From NCBI RefSeq assembly GCF_028369065.1, contig NZ_JAQNDA010000001.1:310001-374000 (forward strand): 64,000 bases of DNA, written 5' to 3'. Below, one piece after another: positions 17,749 through 25,495 of the stretch; the stretch's first letter is position 1, and each line of letters starts with the position of its first letter. The DNA is from Marinobacter sp. SS21. Lineage in GTDB: Bacteria > Pseudomonadota > Gammaproteobacteria > Pseudomonadales > Oleiphilaceae. The notes under the pieces are model-generated. The model saw only the letters and a program-made list of their open reading frames with translations, ran no database searches and was not told the DNA's origin. The translations under genes and the position numbers were made by a program.

Positions 17749-18033
17749 ATGAAGACAATCTGGAAACGTCGAATGTTGGCGCTGACCGTACCGCTGGTTC
17801 TGCTGGCGGGCACTGCACTCGCCGGCGACAGCATGGATGACGACACAATGATGGATGACCACACAATGATGGACGACGGCATGGCCAGTCATGACACCAT
17901 GATGGAGAGTGATCACGGCAAGATGGCCGATGACATGGATCATGGCATGACGTCGGATACCATGGACGGCAAGAGGATGGACGAGCCGATGATGGAAGAC
18001 CAGGGCATGTCTGAGTCTGGTTCCATGAACTAG
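17749..18033 (+). CDS. Secreted methionine/aspartate-rich small protein
   Basis: A 94-residue protein with a clear signal peptide (MKTIWKRRMLALTVPLVLLA, cleavage after TALA near residue 25). The mature 69 residues hold 17 Met, 17 Asp, 4 Glu and 4 His, no Cys, and are built of loose TMMDD / DHGM repeats. It recalls pentapeptide-MXKDX-type proteins and the periplasmic Met-rich peptide MrpX that soaks up hypochlorite and is repaired by a methionine sulfoxide reductase. GAGGAG stands 6 bases before the ATG. A response regulator, kinase and exported MsrAB follow. Alternative role: periplasmic copper or silver binding. Confidence 0.88.
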   Translation: MKTIWKRRMLALTVPLVLLAGTALAGDSMDDDTMMDDHTMMDDGMASHDTMMESDHGKMADDMDHGMTSDTMDGKRMDEPMMEDQGMSESGSMN

Positions 18034-18098
18034 CCGCCACTTCTGGCAGGCCGGGTACGCGTCCCGGCTGCTGCCACTGCATTGAGAACCGGGAGCCC

Positions 18099-18803
18099 AT
18101 GACACGCACTGTATTGATCATCGAAGACAACCCGGGCATCGCCCAGTTGGTGCGGATGCACGTGGAAGACCTGGGCCTGACGGCCGTTCATCGGGACCGG
18201 GGCGATACCGGTCTCGAACGCTACCGCCAGGGCGGCGTCGATCTGGTGGTGCTGGATCTGATGCTGCCGGGCCTGGACGGCCTGTCGGTGTGCCGGGAAA
18301 TCCGCGGCGGGCCGGGTTACGTGCCGGTGCTGATGCTGACCGCCAAGTCCACCGAACTGGACCGGGTGCTGGGGCTGGAAATGGGCGCCGACGACTACCT
18401 CACCAAGCCGTTCAGCGTCGCCGAGCTGGCGGCACGGATCAAGGCGCTGTTCCGTCGGGTTGATGCCATGGCGGCGCCGGCGCAAGCGGCGACGCCAGCG
18501 AACGAGGCGATCGAGTGCGAGGGCCTGCACCTCGATCCCGACCGGCGCAAGGTGATGGTCCATGGCCAGGAGGCGGAGCTCACCGCCCGGGAATTCGACC
18601 TGCTGTGGCACTTCGCCAGCCACCCCGGCCGGGTATTCAGTCGCACCCAGTTGCTGGATGCGGTGTGGGGCTACAACCACGAAGGCTACGAGCACACCGT
18701 CAACACCCACATCAACCGCCTGCGCAACAAGATCGAGGCCGACCCGGCCAAGCCGGATTTTATCCAGACCGTGTGGGGGGTGGGCTATCGATTCCGGGAC
18801 TGA
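18099..18803 (+). CDS. OmpR/PhoB-type response regulator
   Basis: A 234-residue regulator. The receiver domain has the acidic pocket E9-D10, phospho-acceptor D53 (VVLDLMLPG), the T81 switch and K103 in TKPFS. The C-terminal winged helix (residues about 135-232) ends VWGVGYRFRD. It follows the Met-rich peptide by 65 bases and is 3 bases from the kinase gene, so it forms a two-component pair with it. The most likely targets are the peptide and msrAB genes around it. Confidence 0.96.
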   Translation: MTRTVLIIEDNPGIAQLVRMHVEDLGLTAVHRDRGDTGLERYRQGGVDLVVLDLMLPGLDGLSVCREIRGGPGYVPVLMLTAKSTELDRVLGLEMGADDYLTKPFSVAELAARIKALFRRVDAMAAPAQAATPANEAIECEGLHLDPDRRKVMVHGQEAELTAREFDLLWHFASHPGRVFSRTQLLDAVWGYNHEGYEHTVNTHINRLRNKIEADPAKPDFIQTVWGVGYRFRD

Positions 18804-18806
18804 ACC

Positions 18807-20285
18807 ATGCTGAAAACCCTCTATACCCGCCTGGCCTTCTGGCTGTTCCTGCTACTGGCCAGCGTCGGCTTGCTGTATTCCTTCATCAGTTTCTACTCGT
18901 TGCGGGAGTACACCGCCTCGGTGAATCAGGAACTGCACCGGGATCTGGCGGAAAAGTTGGTGCAGGACCGCAACCTGGTGGACGAGGGACGGCTGGACGA
19001 GGCGGCGTTGAAGGAACTGTTCGAGCTCTACATGACCATCAACCCCAGCATCGAGATCTACCTGCTGGACCCCAGCGGCAAGATCCTCGCCTATTCCGCC
19101 GACCCGGCCAAGATCAAGCGCAATCATGTGGACCTGACGCCGGTGCAGCGCTTGCTGGCGGATATGAGCGCCTACCCGGTGCTGGGGGACGACCCCCGCA
19201 GCCACGACCGCCAGAAAGTGTTTTCCGCCACGCCCATTCCGTCCGCCGCCAACCCGGACGGTTACCTGTACGTGGTGTTGCGGGGCGAGGAGTTCGACCT
19301 GGCGGAGCAGATGGCCCGCAGCAGCCGCTTCATCGAGATGAGCGCCTGGGCGGTGCTGATCAGCCTGGTGCTGGGCATGTTCGCCGGGCTGGCGGTGTTC
19401 CGGCTGCTGACCCGGCGTCTGAGCCGGCTGACTCAGTTGGTGGAACGGTTCGAAACCGGCGACATGAGCCAGCCGCCCCATCAGACCTGGCAGCGGCAAC
19501 GGCCCCGGGTGCGGGACGAAATCGATTACCTGGGGGTGGCGTTCGACCATATGGCGGAGCGCATCGCCAGCCAGATTGACCAGTTGCAGGAAAAAGATGC
19601 CCTGCGTCGACGGCTGGTGGCCCAGGTCTCCCACGACCTGCGCACACCGCTGGCCTCCATGCAGGGCTACGTCGAGAGCCTGCGGATGAAGCGGGCCACC
19701 CTCAGTGAGGCCGAGCAGGAGCGGTTTCTGGACATTGCCCTGGCGGAAGGCCGACGGCTGAGCCGTCAGGTGGATGAGCTGTTCGAGCTGGCGGCCCTGG
19801 AGGCGCGGGAAAAGCAACCCCGGCCGGAACCTTTTCCGTTGGCCGAGCTGGTCCACGATGTGGTGCACAAGCACGGCCCCCGGGCGGCCGACAAAGCCAT
19901 CCGGCTAACGGTGACGGCCAGCCCCAGCCTGCCCCTGGCCCACGGCGACCTGGCGCTGACCGAGCGTGTGCTGGACAACCTCATCGGCAACGCCATCGAC
20001 TACAGTCCGCAGGACAGCGAGGTGTCGCTTACCCTGGACCACCAGCAGGCCTTTCTGAGGGTCTCGGTGCGGGACGCCGGCCCGGGCATCGCCGAGCAGG
20101 ACCTGCCCCACATTTTCGATGCCTTCTACCGGGGAGAGTCCGGCAACGCCAGTGGCCACGCCGGCCTGGGCCTGGCCATCGCCAAACGCATCATGACCCT
20201 GCAGCAGGGCAGCATCGAGGTGTGCAATCTGCAGCCTCGGGGCAGTGCCTTCACCATCGCCTTACCCATCGTTATAGATTCGTGA
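18807..20285 (+). CDS. Membrane sensor histidine kinase
   Basis: A 492-residue kinase: first helix at residues about 7-27, a periplasmic domain of some 140 residues, second helix about 174-196, HAMP, then HisKA with His276 in SHDLRTP. The ATP-binding domain has N box NLIGNAIDYSP, DAGPGIAEQDL and GLGLAIAKRIM. The periplasmic part has a Cache/PAS-like look (SIEIYLLDPSGKILAY) and no cysteine, so it is unlikely to sense by thiol chemistry. It is co-transcribed with the response regulator. The stimulus is unknown; gene context points to envelope oxidants or metal. Confidence 0.95.
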   Translation: MLKTLYTRLAFWLFLLLASVGLLYSFISFYSLREYTASVNQELHRDLAEKLVQDRNLVDEGRLDEAALKELFELYMTINPSIEIYLLDPSGKILAYSADPAKIKRNHVDLTPVQRLLADMSAYPVLGDDPRSHDRQKVFSATPIPSAANPDGYLYVVLRGEEFDLAEQMARSSRFIEMSAWAVLISLVLGMFAGLAVFRLLTRRLSRLTQLVERFETGDMSQPPHQTWQRQRPRVRDEIDYLGVAFDHMAERIASQIDQLQEKDALRRRLVAQVSHDLRTPLASMQGYVESLRMKRATLSEAEQERFLDIALAEGRRLSRQVDELFELAALEAREKQPRPEPFPLAELVHDVVHKHGPRAADKAIRLTVTASPSLPLAHGDLALTERVLDNLIGNAIDYSPQDSEVSLTLDHQQAFLRVSVRDAGPGIAEQDLPHIFDAFYRGESGNASGHAGLGLAIAKRIMTLQQGSIEVCNLQPRGSAFTIALPIVIDS

Positions 20286-20380
20286 GAAATCCCCGACCCG
20301 GGCGTGAAATTTTACCCACACACTGGTGTCCATAGACACAGACGAGCCCAAAGGAACCTTGGGTACAGGAGGCAACGAGT

Positions 20381-21538
20381 ATGAAACGATATCTGCAAAG
20401 CGCGGCCCTGGTGGTGGGGCTGGGAGTGCTGGGTTGGACGCTGGGCAGCGGCGATCCGATGGCGGAGCCGTCACGCTATGCGCCGGACGATCCCGGCCTG
20501 GCGGTAGCCACCTTCGCCGGCGGCTGCTTCTGGTGCGTGGAAGCCGGCTACGAGAAACTGCCCGGGGTGGTAGAGGCGGTCTCCGGTTACACCGGCGGCG
20601 CCGAGGTCAGCCCGGACTACAAACAGGTGTCTTCCGGTCGCACCGGCCACACCGAAGCGGTGCAGGTCTACTACGATCCCCAGGTCATCACTTATGAGGG
20701 CCTGCTCCAGGGACTGTGGCGGATGATGAATCCCACCGACGCCAACGGTCAGTTCGTCGATCGTGGCCGCCAGTACCGGCCCGGCATCTTCTACCACAAC
20801 GAGCAGCAACGCCTGGCTGCCGAGACCGCCAAGCAGGCGCTGAGCGAATCCGGGCGCTACGACAAGCCGGTGATCATCGAGATCGCGCCGTTCCAGGTGT
20901 TCTACGACGCCGAGGAGTACCACCAGGACTACTACAAGAAAAACCCGATCCGCTACCAGTTCTACACCTTCAACTCCGGGCGCTACCAGTTTGTCGACAA
21001 GATCTGGGGCGAGGACCGCAACATCGATTACAGCCAGTTCCGTCCCGAACGGATGGGCGGCGCGCAAGGCTTTGATGCGGCCGGCTTCGTCAAGCCTGGC
21101 GACGACGAACTGAAGGACCGGCTGACCCCGCTGCAGTACAACGTCACCCAGCGCGACGATACCGAACGCGCCTTCAGCAACACCTACTGGGACGAGAAGC
21201 GGGCCGGCCTCTACGTGGACGTGGTCTCCGGCGAGCCGCTGTTCTCCTCCGACGACAAGTACAAGTCCGGCACCGGCTGGCCCAGCTTCACCCGGCCCAT
21301 CGAACCGGGCGTACTGGTGGAGCGGGAGGACCGCAGCCTGTTCATGACCCGGGTGGAAATTCGCAGCAAATACGCCGACTCCCACCTCGGCCACCTGTTC
21401 GAGGACGGCCCGCCCCCGACCGGCCTGCGCTACTGCATGAACTCCGCCGCGCTGCGCTTCATCCCCCGCGAGCGGATGGTGGCCGAGGGCTACGGCGCCT
21501 ACCTGGATCGGGTGAGCCCAAGGGCGGTTGAGATGTAA
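20381..21538 (+). CDS. msrAB: Exported MsrA-MsrB fusion, peptide-methionine sulfoxide reductase
   Basis: A 385-residue fusion. An N-terminal hydrophobic segment (residues 7-22) acts as signal or anchor, so the enzyme should work in the periplasm. The MsrA domain (about 40-200) has Cys49 and Cys52 in GCFWC. The MsrB domain (about 240-370) has catalytic Cys352 in RYCMNSA. MsrB lacks the four zinc cysteines and has Thr298 where PilB-type enzymes carry a resolving Cys (SGTGWPSF). It resembles the MsrAB part of Neisseria PilB without the thioredoxin domain, so an external reductant is needed. GGAGG lies 8 bases before the ATG. It reduces both S- and R-sulfoxides. It sits 95 bases after the kinase gene. 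Confidence 0.95.
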   Translation: MKRYLQSAALVVGLGVLGWTLGSGDPMAEPSRYAPDDPGLAVATFAGGCFWCVEAGYEKLPGVVEAVSGYTGGAEVSPDYKQVSSGRTGHTEAVQVYYDPQVITYEGLLQGLWRMMNPTDANGQFVDRGRQYRPGIFYHNEQQRLAAETAKQALSESGRYDKPVIIEIAPFQVFYDAEEYHQDYYKKNPIRYQFYTFNSGRYQFVDKIWGEDRNIDYSQFRPERMGGAQGFDAAGFVKPGDDELKDRLTPLQYNVTQRDDTERAFSNTYWDEKRAGLYVDVVSGEPLFSSDDKYKSGTGWPSFTRPIEPGVLVEREDRSLFMTRVEIRSKYADSHLGHLFEDGPPPTGLRYCMNSAALRFIPRERMVAEGYGAYLDRVSPRAVEM

Positions 21539-21560
21539 CGGGGCGCGACTGTAACAGCGC

Positions 21561-21596
21561 AAGCCCGAACCGTTGGGAAATGGTTCGGGCTTTTTT
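21561..21596 (+). terminator. Intrinsic terminator of the msrAB unit
   Basis: An 11-bp stem, AAGCCCGAACC (21561-21571) with GGTTCGGGCTT (21582-21592), is followed by T residues. It closes the transcription unit that begins with the Met-rich peptide gene. Confidence 0.92.
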
Positions 21597-21745
21597 GTGT
21601 CCCACCAGTGCTCTGTTACCCGCGGACTTGTGGGTAACGGACGATAGTCAAACAATGCCATGACCAGGCGTGGGGAACTTGGCTCAGCGATCGCTGTGGT
21701 ATGGTGGGCGGCGCCCGTACTCAACGTAATGCCCAAGGAGAAAGT

Positions 21746-22156
21746 ATGTTTCACGGAAGTTGTCTTTGTGGTCAGGTGCTCTACGAATACAGTGGCGAGC
21801 TTGGTCCTATCGCGATGTGCCATTGTTCTCAGTGCCGTCGCGCCCAAGGTTCTGCCTACGCTACCAATAGCCCCATTCAGGCATCTGAATTCCGCTTTGT
21901 CACGGGGCATGAGTTCGTAAAGGCGTTCGAGTCCGGGCCTGGGAAGCAGCGGGCGTTCTGTGGTGAATGTGGCAGCCCCCTATACAGCCGGCTGGACTCA
22001 AAACCCGAGCGTTTGCGTTTGCGGATCGGCACTCTGAAAACCCCGATAGAGGCCAAACCCAGTTACCATATCCATGCAAGTTCCGCTGCCGAGTGGTATG
22101 AATTTACTGATGGGTTACCGCGCTATCAGGCGCTTGAGGATGGCCCGCTGGTTTAG
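21746..22156 (+). CDS. GFA-family zinc protein (CENP-V/GFA fold)
   Basis: A 136-residue protein with the zinc-cysteine pattern of the glutathione-dependent formaldehyde-activating family: GSCLCGQV, CHCSQCRRA and FCGECGSPL. AGGAG lies 5 bases before the ATG at 21746; the frame is open for 15 codons upstream without a site. Most members have unknown function despite the family name. It is alone between two terminated units. Confidence 0.92.
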   Translation: MFHGSCLCGQVLYEYSGELGPIAMCHCSQCRRAQGSAYATNSPIQASEFRFVTGHEFVKAFESGPGKQRAFCGECGSPLYSRLDSKPERLRLRIGTLKTPIEAKPSYHIHASSAAEWYEFTDGLPRYQALEDGPLV

Positions 22157-22250
22157 CTGGCGCTGTACGCATGCAAAACAGGGCGATGTTGGGGGCGGAG
22201 GGTCGCCGCCGAGTGTCGTAAAGACGGATCGTTTACCCAAGGGAATCAGG

Positions 22251-22712
22251 ATGCCCATTTTCAATATCGAGTCAAAGCTGCGAGTGGAAGCTTCCAGTCT
22301 ATCCCGTGACCTGTTCACCATGGAGGCGGTGAATCGAGAGCTGGCGCCCTTGCTGCGCATGTCGGCCCCCGATGAATGGCGGCAGCGGCCGATCAGCTCG
22401 TGGCCAACCGGGGTACGGCTGTTCAAGAGCGTGATCTCGCTGTTTGGCCTTATTCCTAGCGATGTACACCAATTCCTGTTCGAGGAGGTTGGCGATCTCG
22501 GATTCAGGGAGTCATCGACCTCACTGATGAACAAGACCTGGCGTCATCAGCGGCAGATTATCCCGGCGGGTAACGCCGCTATTGTCAGGGACACGGTTGA
22601 ATTCAGTAACCGGTTCCGGCCCATGGGTGTCGCCCTCAAGCCCGTTTATGAGCGGGTTTTCAAACGGCGCCATCGCTATTTGCGGTCAACCTACGGCGCC
22701 ATCGGCGACTGA
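22251..22712 (+). CDS. Hypothetical protein, possibly SRPBCC/START-like
   Basis: A 153-residue cytoplasmic protein from the ATG at 22251 (AGGG about 7 bases upstream). It has no signal peptide or membrane helix. The end (VRDTVEFSNRFRPMGVALKPVYERVFKRRHRYL) recalls the last strands and C-terminal helix of SRPBCC lipid-binding domains, but the match is weak. It lies 94 bases after the GFA gene on the same strand and converges on the exonuclease gene. Confidence 0.65.
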   Translation: MPIFNIESKLRVEASSLSRDLFTMEAVNRELAPLLRMSAPDEWRQRPISSWPTGVRLFKSVISLFGLIPSDVHQFLFEEVGDLGFRESSTSLMNKTWRHQRQIIPAGNAAIVRDTVEFSNRFRPMGVALKPVYERVFKRRHRYLRSTYGAIGD

Positions 22713-22774
22713 GATCCGCCTCTGGCGCATGAAGGTCTTCTTTATGGCTTGCCCGGTCACGCCCCCGAGCAGGG

Positions 22775-23503
22775 TCACAACCACAAGTCCCGGAGCGGCG
22801 TCTCCGCGTTGAAGTGGTGCTGAATCTGCGCCTGCAGCAGTTCGGCGGTGGCCAGGGCGTCGGTGAGGGCGTGGTGGGGGGCGTAATGGGGCAGGTGGTA
22901 GCGCGTGCGGCTGTCTGCCAGGCGTATCGACACCGAGCGCTCGCCGGATAGGCGTTGCAGCCAGTTGGGACGGCGTTTGGGGTGCAGGTGGGCCTCGATG
23001 GCCATGGTGTCAATCACCGGGAAGGTGATGCCTTCGTGGAGCCGCCAGCGCAGCGCCACATCCAGAAACGGCCGTTCGATGGCCCGGTAATGCACCACCG
23101 CAACTCGCCCCGCCAGGGCGGCCAGCAGATCCGCCAGAATCTCTTCCAGATCCGGCGCCTCGTCGATGTCCGAGTGGGTGATGCCGTGGATGGTGACCGA
23201 GTCCTGATTCAATGGCCGCTGCGGGCGCACCACCCAGTGGCGGGCATCGCGACACTGGATACGGGACAGGGTAAACGGCACCAGGCCGATGCTGACGATG
23301 GCGTGGCGGTCCGGGTCCAGCCCGGTGGTTTCGAAATCCAGCGCCACTAGGGGCACCTCATGGATCGGCGTGTCCGGTGCCGGGCACCCAGCCTCGAAGT
23401 AGGCCTTCAGCCGTGGATCTCGGGCCTGCGCCGCGCAATGGGCCAGGCGCGCTGGCCAGGGGGCGTCGGTCGCGTCGGTGGCGGAGCGTTTGCGGTGAGC
23501 CAT
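22775..23503 (-). CDS. DnaQ-like 3'-5' exonuclease
   Basis: A 242-residue protein with the DEDDh exonuclease pattern: ALDFETTGLD (Exo I), HGITHSDIDEAP and VVHYRAIERPFLD (Exo II region), and HHALTDALATAELL (Exo III). The start at 23503 is 10 bases after the stop of the DUF294 gene on the same strand, so they form one operon. This pairing is common in gammaproteobacteria, often near acetate-uptake genes, though none is seen here. The true substrate is unknown. Upstream open frame is read-through of the neighbouring gene in another frame and was excluded. Confidence 0.88.
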   Translation of the reverse strand: MAHRKRSATDATDAPWPARLAHCAAQARDPRLKAYFEAGCPAPDTPIHEVPLVALDFETTGLDPDRHAIVSIGLVPFTLSRIQCRDARHWVVRPQRPLNQDSVTIHGITHSDIDEAPDLEEILADLLAALAGRVAVVHYRAIERPFLDVALRWRLHEGITFPVIDTMAIEAHLHPKRRPNWLQRLSGERSVSIRLADSRTRYHLPHYAPHHALTDALATAELLQAQIQHHFNAETPLRDLWL

Positions 23504-23513
23504 GATTGCGCCG

Positions 23514-25391
23514 TTAACCCAGGCTGCGCCCGACCGGCGCCTGGTAGCGATAACGCAGGAATTTCTGGGCGTTGCTGACCACCTGGAAGGCGTCCTTGAG
23601 GTGATTGCGCTCAAACGGCGACAGGTCTTCAGGGCGCACGTTGTTGTCCGGCTCGCGGCCATCCTCGATGGCCAGCGCCTGATGCCGGATGCGTACGATG
23701 GCGATGAATTCCAGGGCGTCCCGCAGGTTTTCGACACTGCCTTCCGGCAGCAAGCGGGTCTCGCCGATGGCCTGCAGTCGTTCGAACGAGTTTTGCGCCC
23801 TGGAACCGCAGGCCAGGGCATGAATGCGGATCAGGTCGGAGATGGGTGCGGTGCCCCGTCGTTTCAGGTTAATGGTGTTGTTCTGCTTGCCGTCCTCCTC
23901 CATCACAAAGGTGCGGAAGAAGCCCAGCGGTGGCGTCCGGTTGAGGGCGTTCCGGGCCAGGTAGGCCAGGAAACGCTGACTCTGGCTGGCCTTGCCGGCG
24001 ATCAGGGCCTTTAGCTCTTCGGCCATCTGTGTATCGCCGTGGATGCCGTCCAGATCGAAGAAGATGTTGCTGTTGAGCAGCGCCTCGGCCTTGGGGTTGT
24101 CGATCCAGTCACTGAAGCAGTCTTTCCACACCCGCAGGGGCTGTCGCCACTTTTCATTGGTGGCCATGATATCGCCGGTGCAGTACCGGTAGCCGCAGGC
24201 GGCCAGGCCGTCGCAGACAAAGCGGGCAAGGCTCAGGAAATAGCCGTCGTGCAATTCCGGCTCGAAGCGGTCGTCAAGGATCATGGCGTTGTCCTGATCG
24301 GTCACCACCAGCTGTTCGTCCCGGGCCATGGAGCCCAGCGCCATGAAACAGTAGGGCACCGGCGGCGGGCCAAACTTTTCTTCCCCCAGTTCCAGCAGCC
24401 GCTGGGTAAAACTGCGTCCAATGCCGGCCATGGCGCTGCCGATCATGTGGGAGTTGGCGTCCTCGTTGACCATGCGCACGAAACTGTGGCGCACGTCCTT
24501 GCTGATGGCCTTCAATCCCTTCACGGTCTGCTGGTGGAAGATGTTGCCCACCAGGAACAGGCTGCTCTGGGTCTCATACTTGATCACGTCCGCCAGCGAG
24601 ATCACCCCACGGGGTTCGTCCCGGTCCAGCACCGGCAGGTGGTGCACGTTGTTGTGCAGCATCAGCAGCATCGCCTCGAAAATGAAGGCGCGGGAGTGGA
24701 TGGTAATGAGTCCGGTGGACATGATGTCGCGGATGGGAGTCTCCGAGGGCAGGGCCTCGGTCAGCGCCCGAGTGCGCAGATCGCGGTCGGTGATGATGCC
24801 GGCCATGGTGGGTTTGTCCCCGCTTTCGTCCATCAGCACCAGGGACGATACGCCCTCTTCGGTCATGATGCGGGCGGCTTCCTGCAGACGAATGGTGGTG
24901 GGGGCGGTCACCGGTGGCCGGGATATCAGCCGGGTCACCCGGGCGGTCATCAGTTCGTTGCCTTTCTCGCGGCGTGACACCGCCGTGCGCAGGCGGGTGC
25001 GGTCTTCGATTTCAACGTAGTCGGCAAAGCTCTCGTCGGTTTCCCACAGCTGTTGGAACACCGCTGCCGGGATCAGGTAGAGCAGGCTGTCTTCCAGGGC
25101 CTTGGTGGGGAACCGCACGGTTTTGTTCATCATCAGGCCGAACTGGCCGAAGATATCACCCTCACTGAGGCGGTTGTAAAGCTCGCCGGAACGGCGATAG
25201 ATCTCCACGGCGCCGCTGCGGATGTAGTACAGGTGAGTGCTGAGATCACCCAGCTCGGTGATGGTGCTGCCGGCGCGGTAATAGGCCACTTCGATCTGGG
25301 ACACCACCTGGTCCAGGGTGTCTTCGGCCATGTCGTCGAAGGGGGAGTGCTGGGCCAGGTGGTTGCGGATTTCGATCAGTTCGGCTTGCAT
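23514..25391 (-). CDS. DUF294 putative nucleotidyltransferase with cNMP-binding and CBS domains
   Basis: A 625-residue signalling-type protein. Domain order: cyclic-nucleotide-binding fold (about 15-140; RSGAVEIYRRSGE, GDIFGQFGL), two CBS domains (about 155-275), then the DUF294 nucleotidyltransferase domain with GSMARDEQLVVTDQDNAMI (about 350-370) and its C-terminal substrate domain. The nucleotidyltransferase motif keeps the acidic pair. Such proteins may modify a target under energy-charge control. It is followed directly by the exonuclease gene. Confidence 0.92.
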   Translation of the reverse strand: MQAELIEIRNHLAQHSPFDDMAEDTLDQVVSQIEVAYYRAGSTITELGDLSTHLYYIRSGAVEIYRRSGELYNRLSEGDIFGQFGLMMNKTVRFPTKALEDSLLYLIPAAVFQQLWETDESFADYVEIEDRTRLRTAVSRREKGNELMTARVTRLISRPPVTAPTTIRLQEAARIMTEEGVSSLVLMDESGDKPTMAGIITDRDLRTRALTEALPSETPIRDIMSTGLITIHSRAFIFEAMLLMLHNNVHHLPVLDRDEPRGVISLADVIKYETQSSLFLVGNIFHQQTVKGLKAISKDVRHSFVRMVNEDANSHMIGSAMAGIGRSFTQRLLELGEEKFGPPPVPYCFMALGSMARDEQLVVTDQDNAMILDDRFEPELHDGYFLSLARFVCDGLAACGYRYCTGDIMATNEKWRQPLRVWKDCFSDWIDNPKAEALLNSNIFFDLDGIHGDTQMAEELKALIAGKASQSQRFLAYLARNALNRTPPLGFFRTFVMEEDGKQNNTINLKRRGTAPISDLIRIHALACGSRAQNSFERLQAIGETRLLPEGSVENLRDALEFIAIVRIRHQALAIEDGREPDNNVRPEDLSPFERNHLKDAFQVVSNAQKFLRYRYQAPVGRSLG

Positions 25392-25457
25392 GGGGTGCCT
25401 CGGTCAGTCGTCCCTGGTGGGCCGGTGCTCAGAGGCAATATAGCAGCTGCCGACAAG

Positions 25458-25490
25458 CGGGGACCATGCGGGTTGCCCGCAAGGTCCCCG
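25458..25490 (-). terminator. Strong nested hairpin after the cytochrome lipoprotein gene
   Basis: CGGGGACC (25458-25465) pairs with GGTCCCCG (25483-25490), and inside it GCGGG pairs with CCCGC. It starts 5 bases past the stop codon. There is no T run after it, so it may be a terminator of non-classical type or an mRNA-stabilising hairpin. Confidence 0.6.
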
Positions 25491-25495
25491 GCCTG

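Noticed and set aside
17749..18033. Calcium-binding or silica-type acidic repeat protein
   Set aside because: No EF-hand or RTX nonapeptide spacing is seen; the regular feature is paired methionines with acidic residues.
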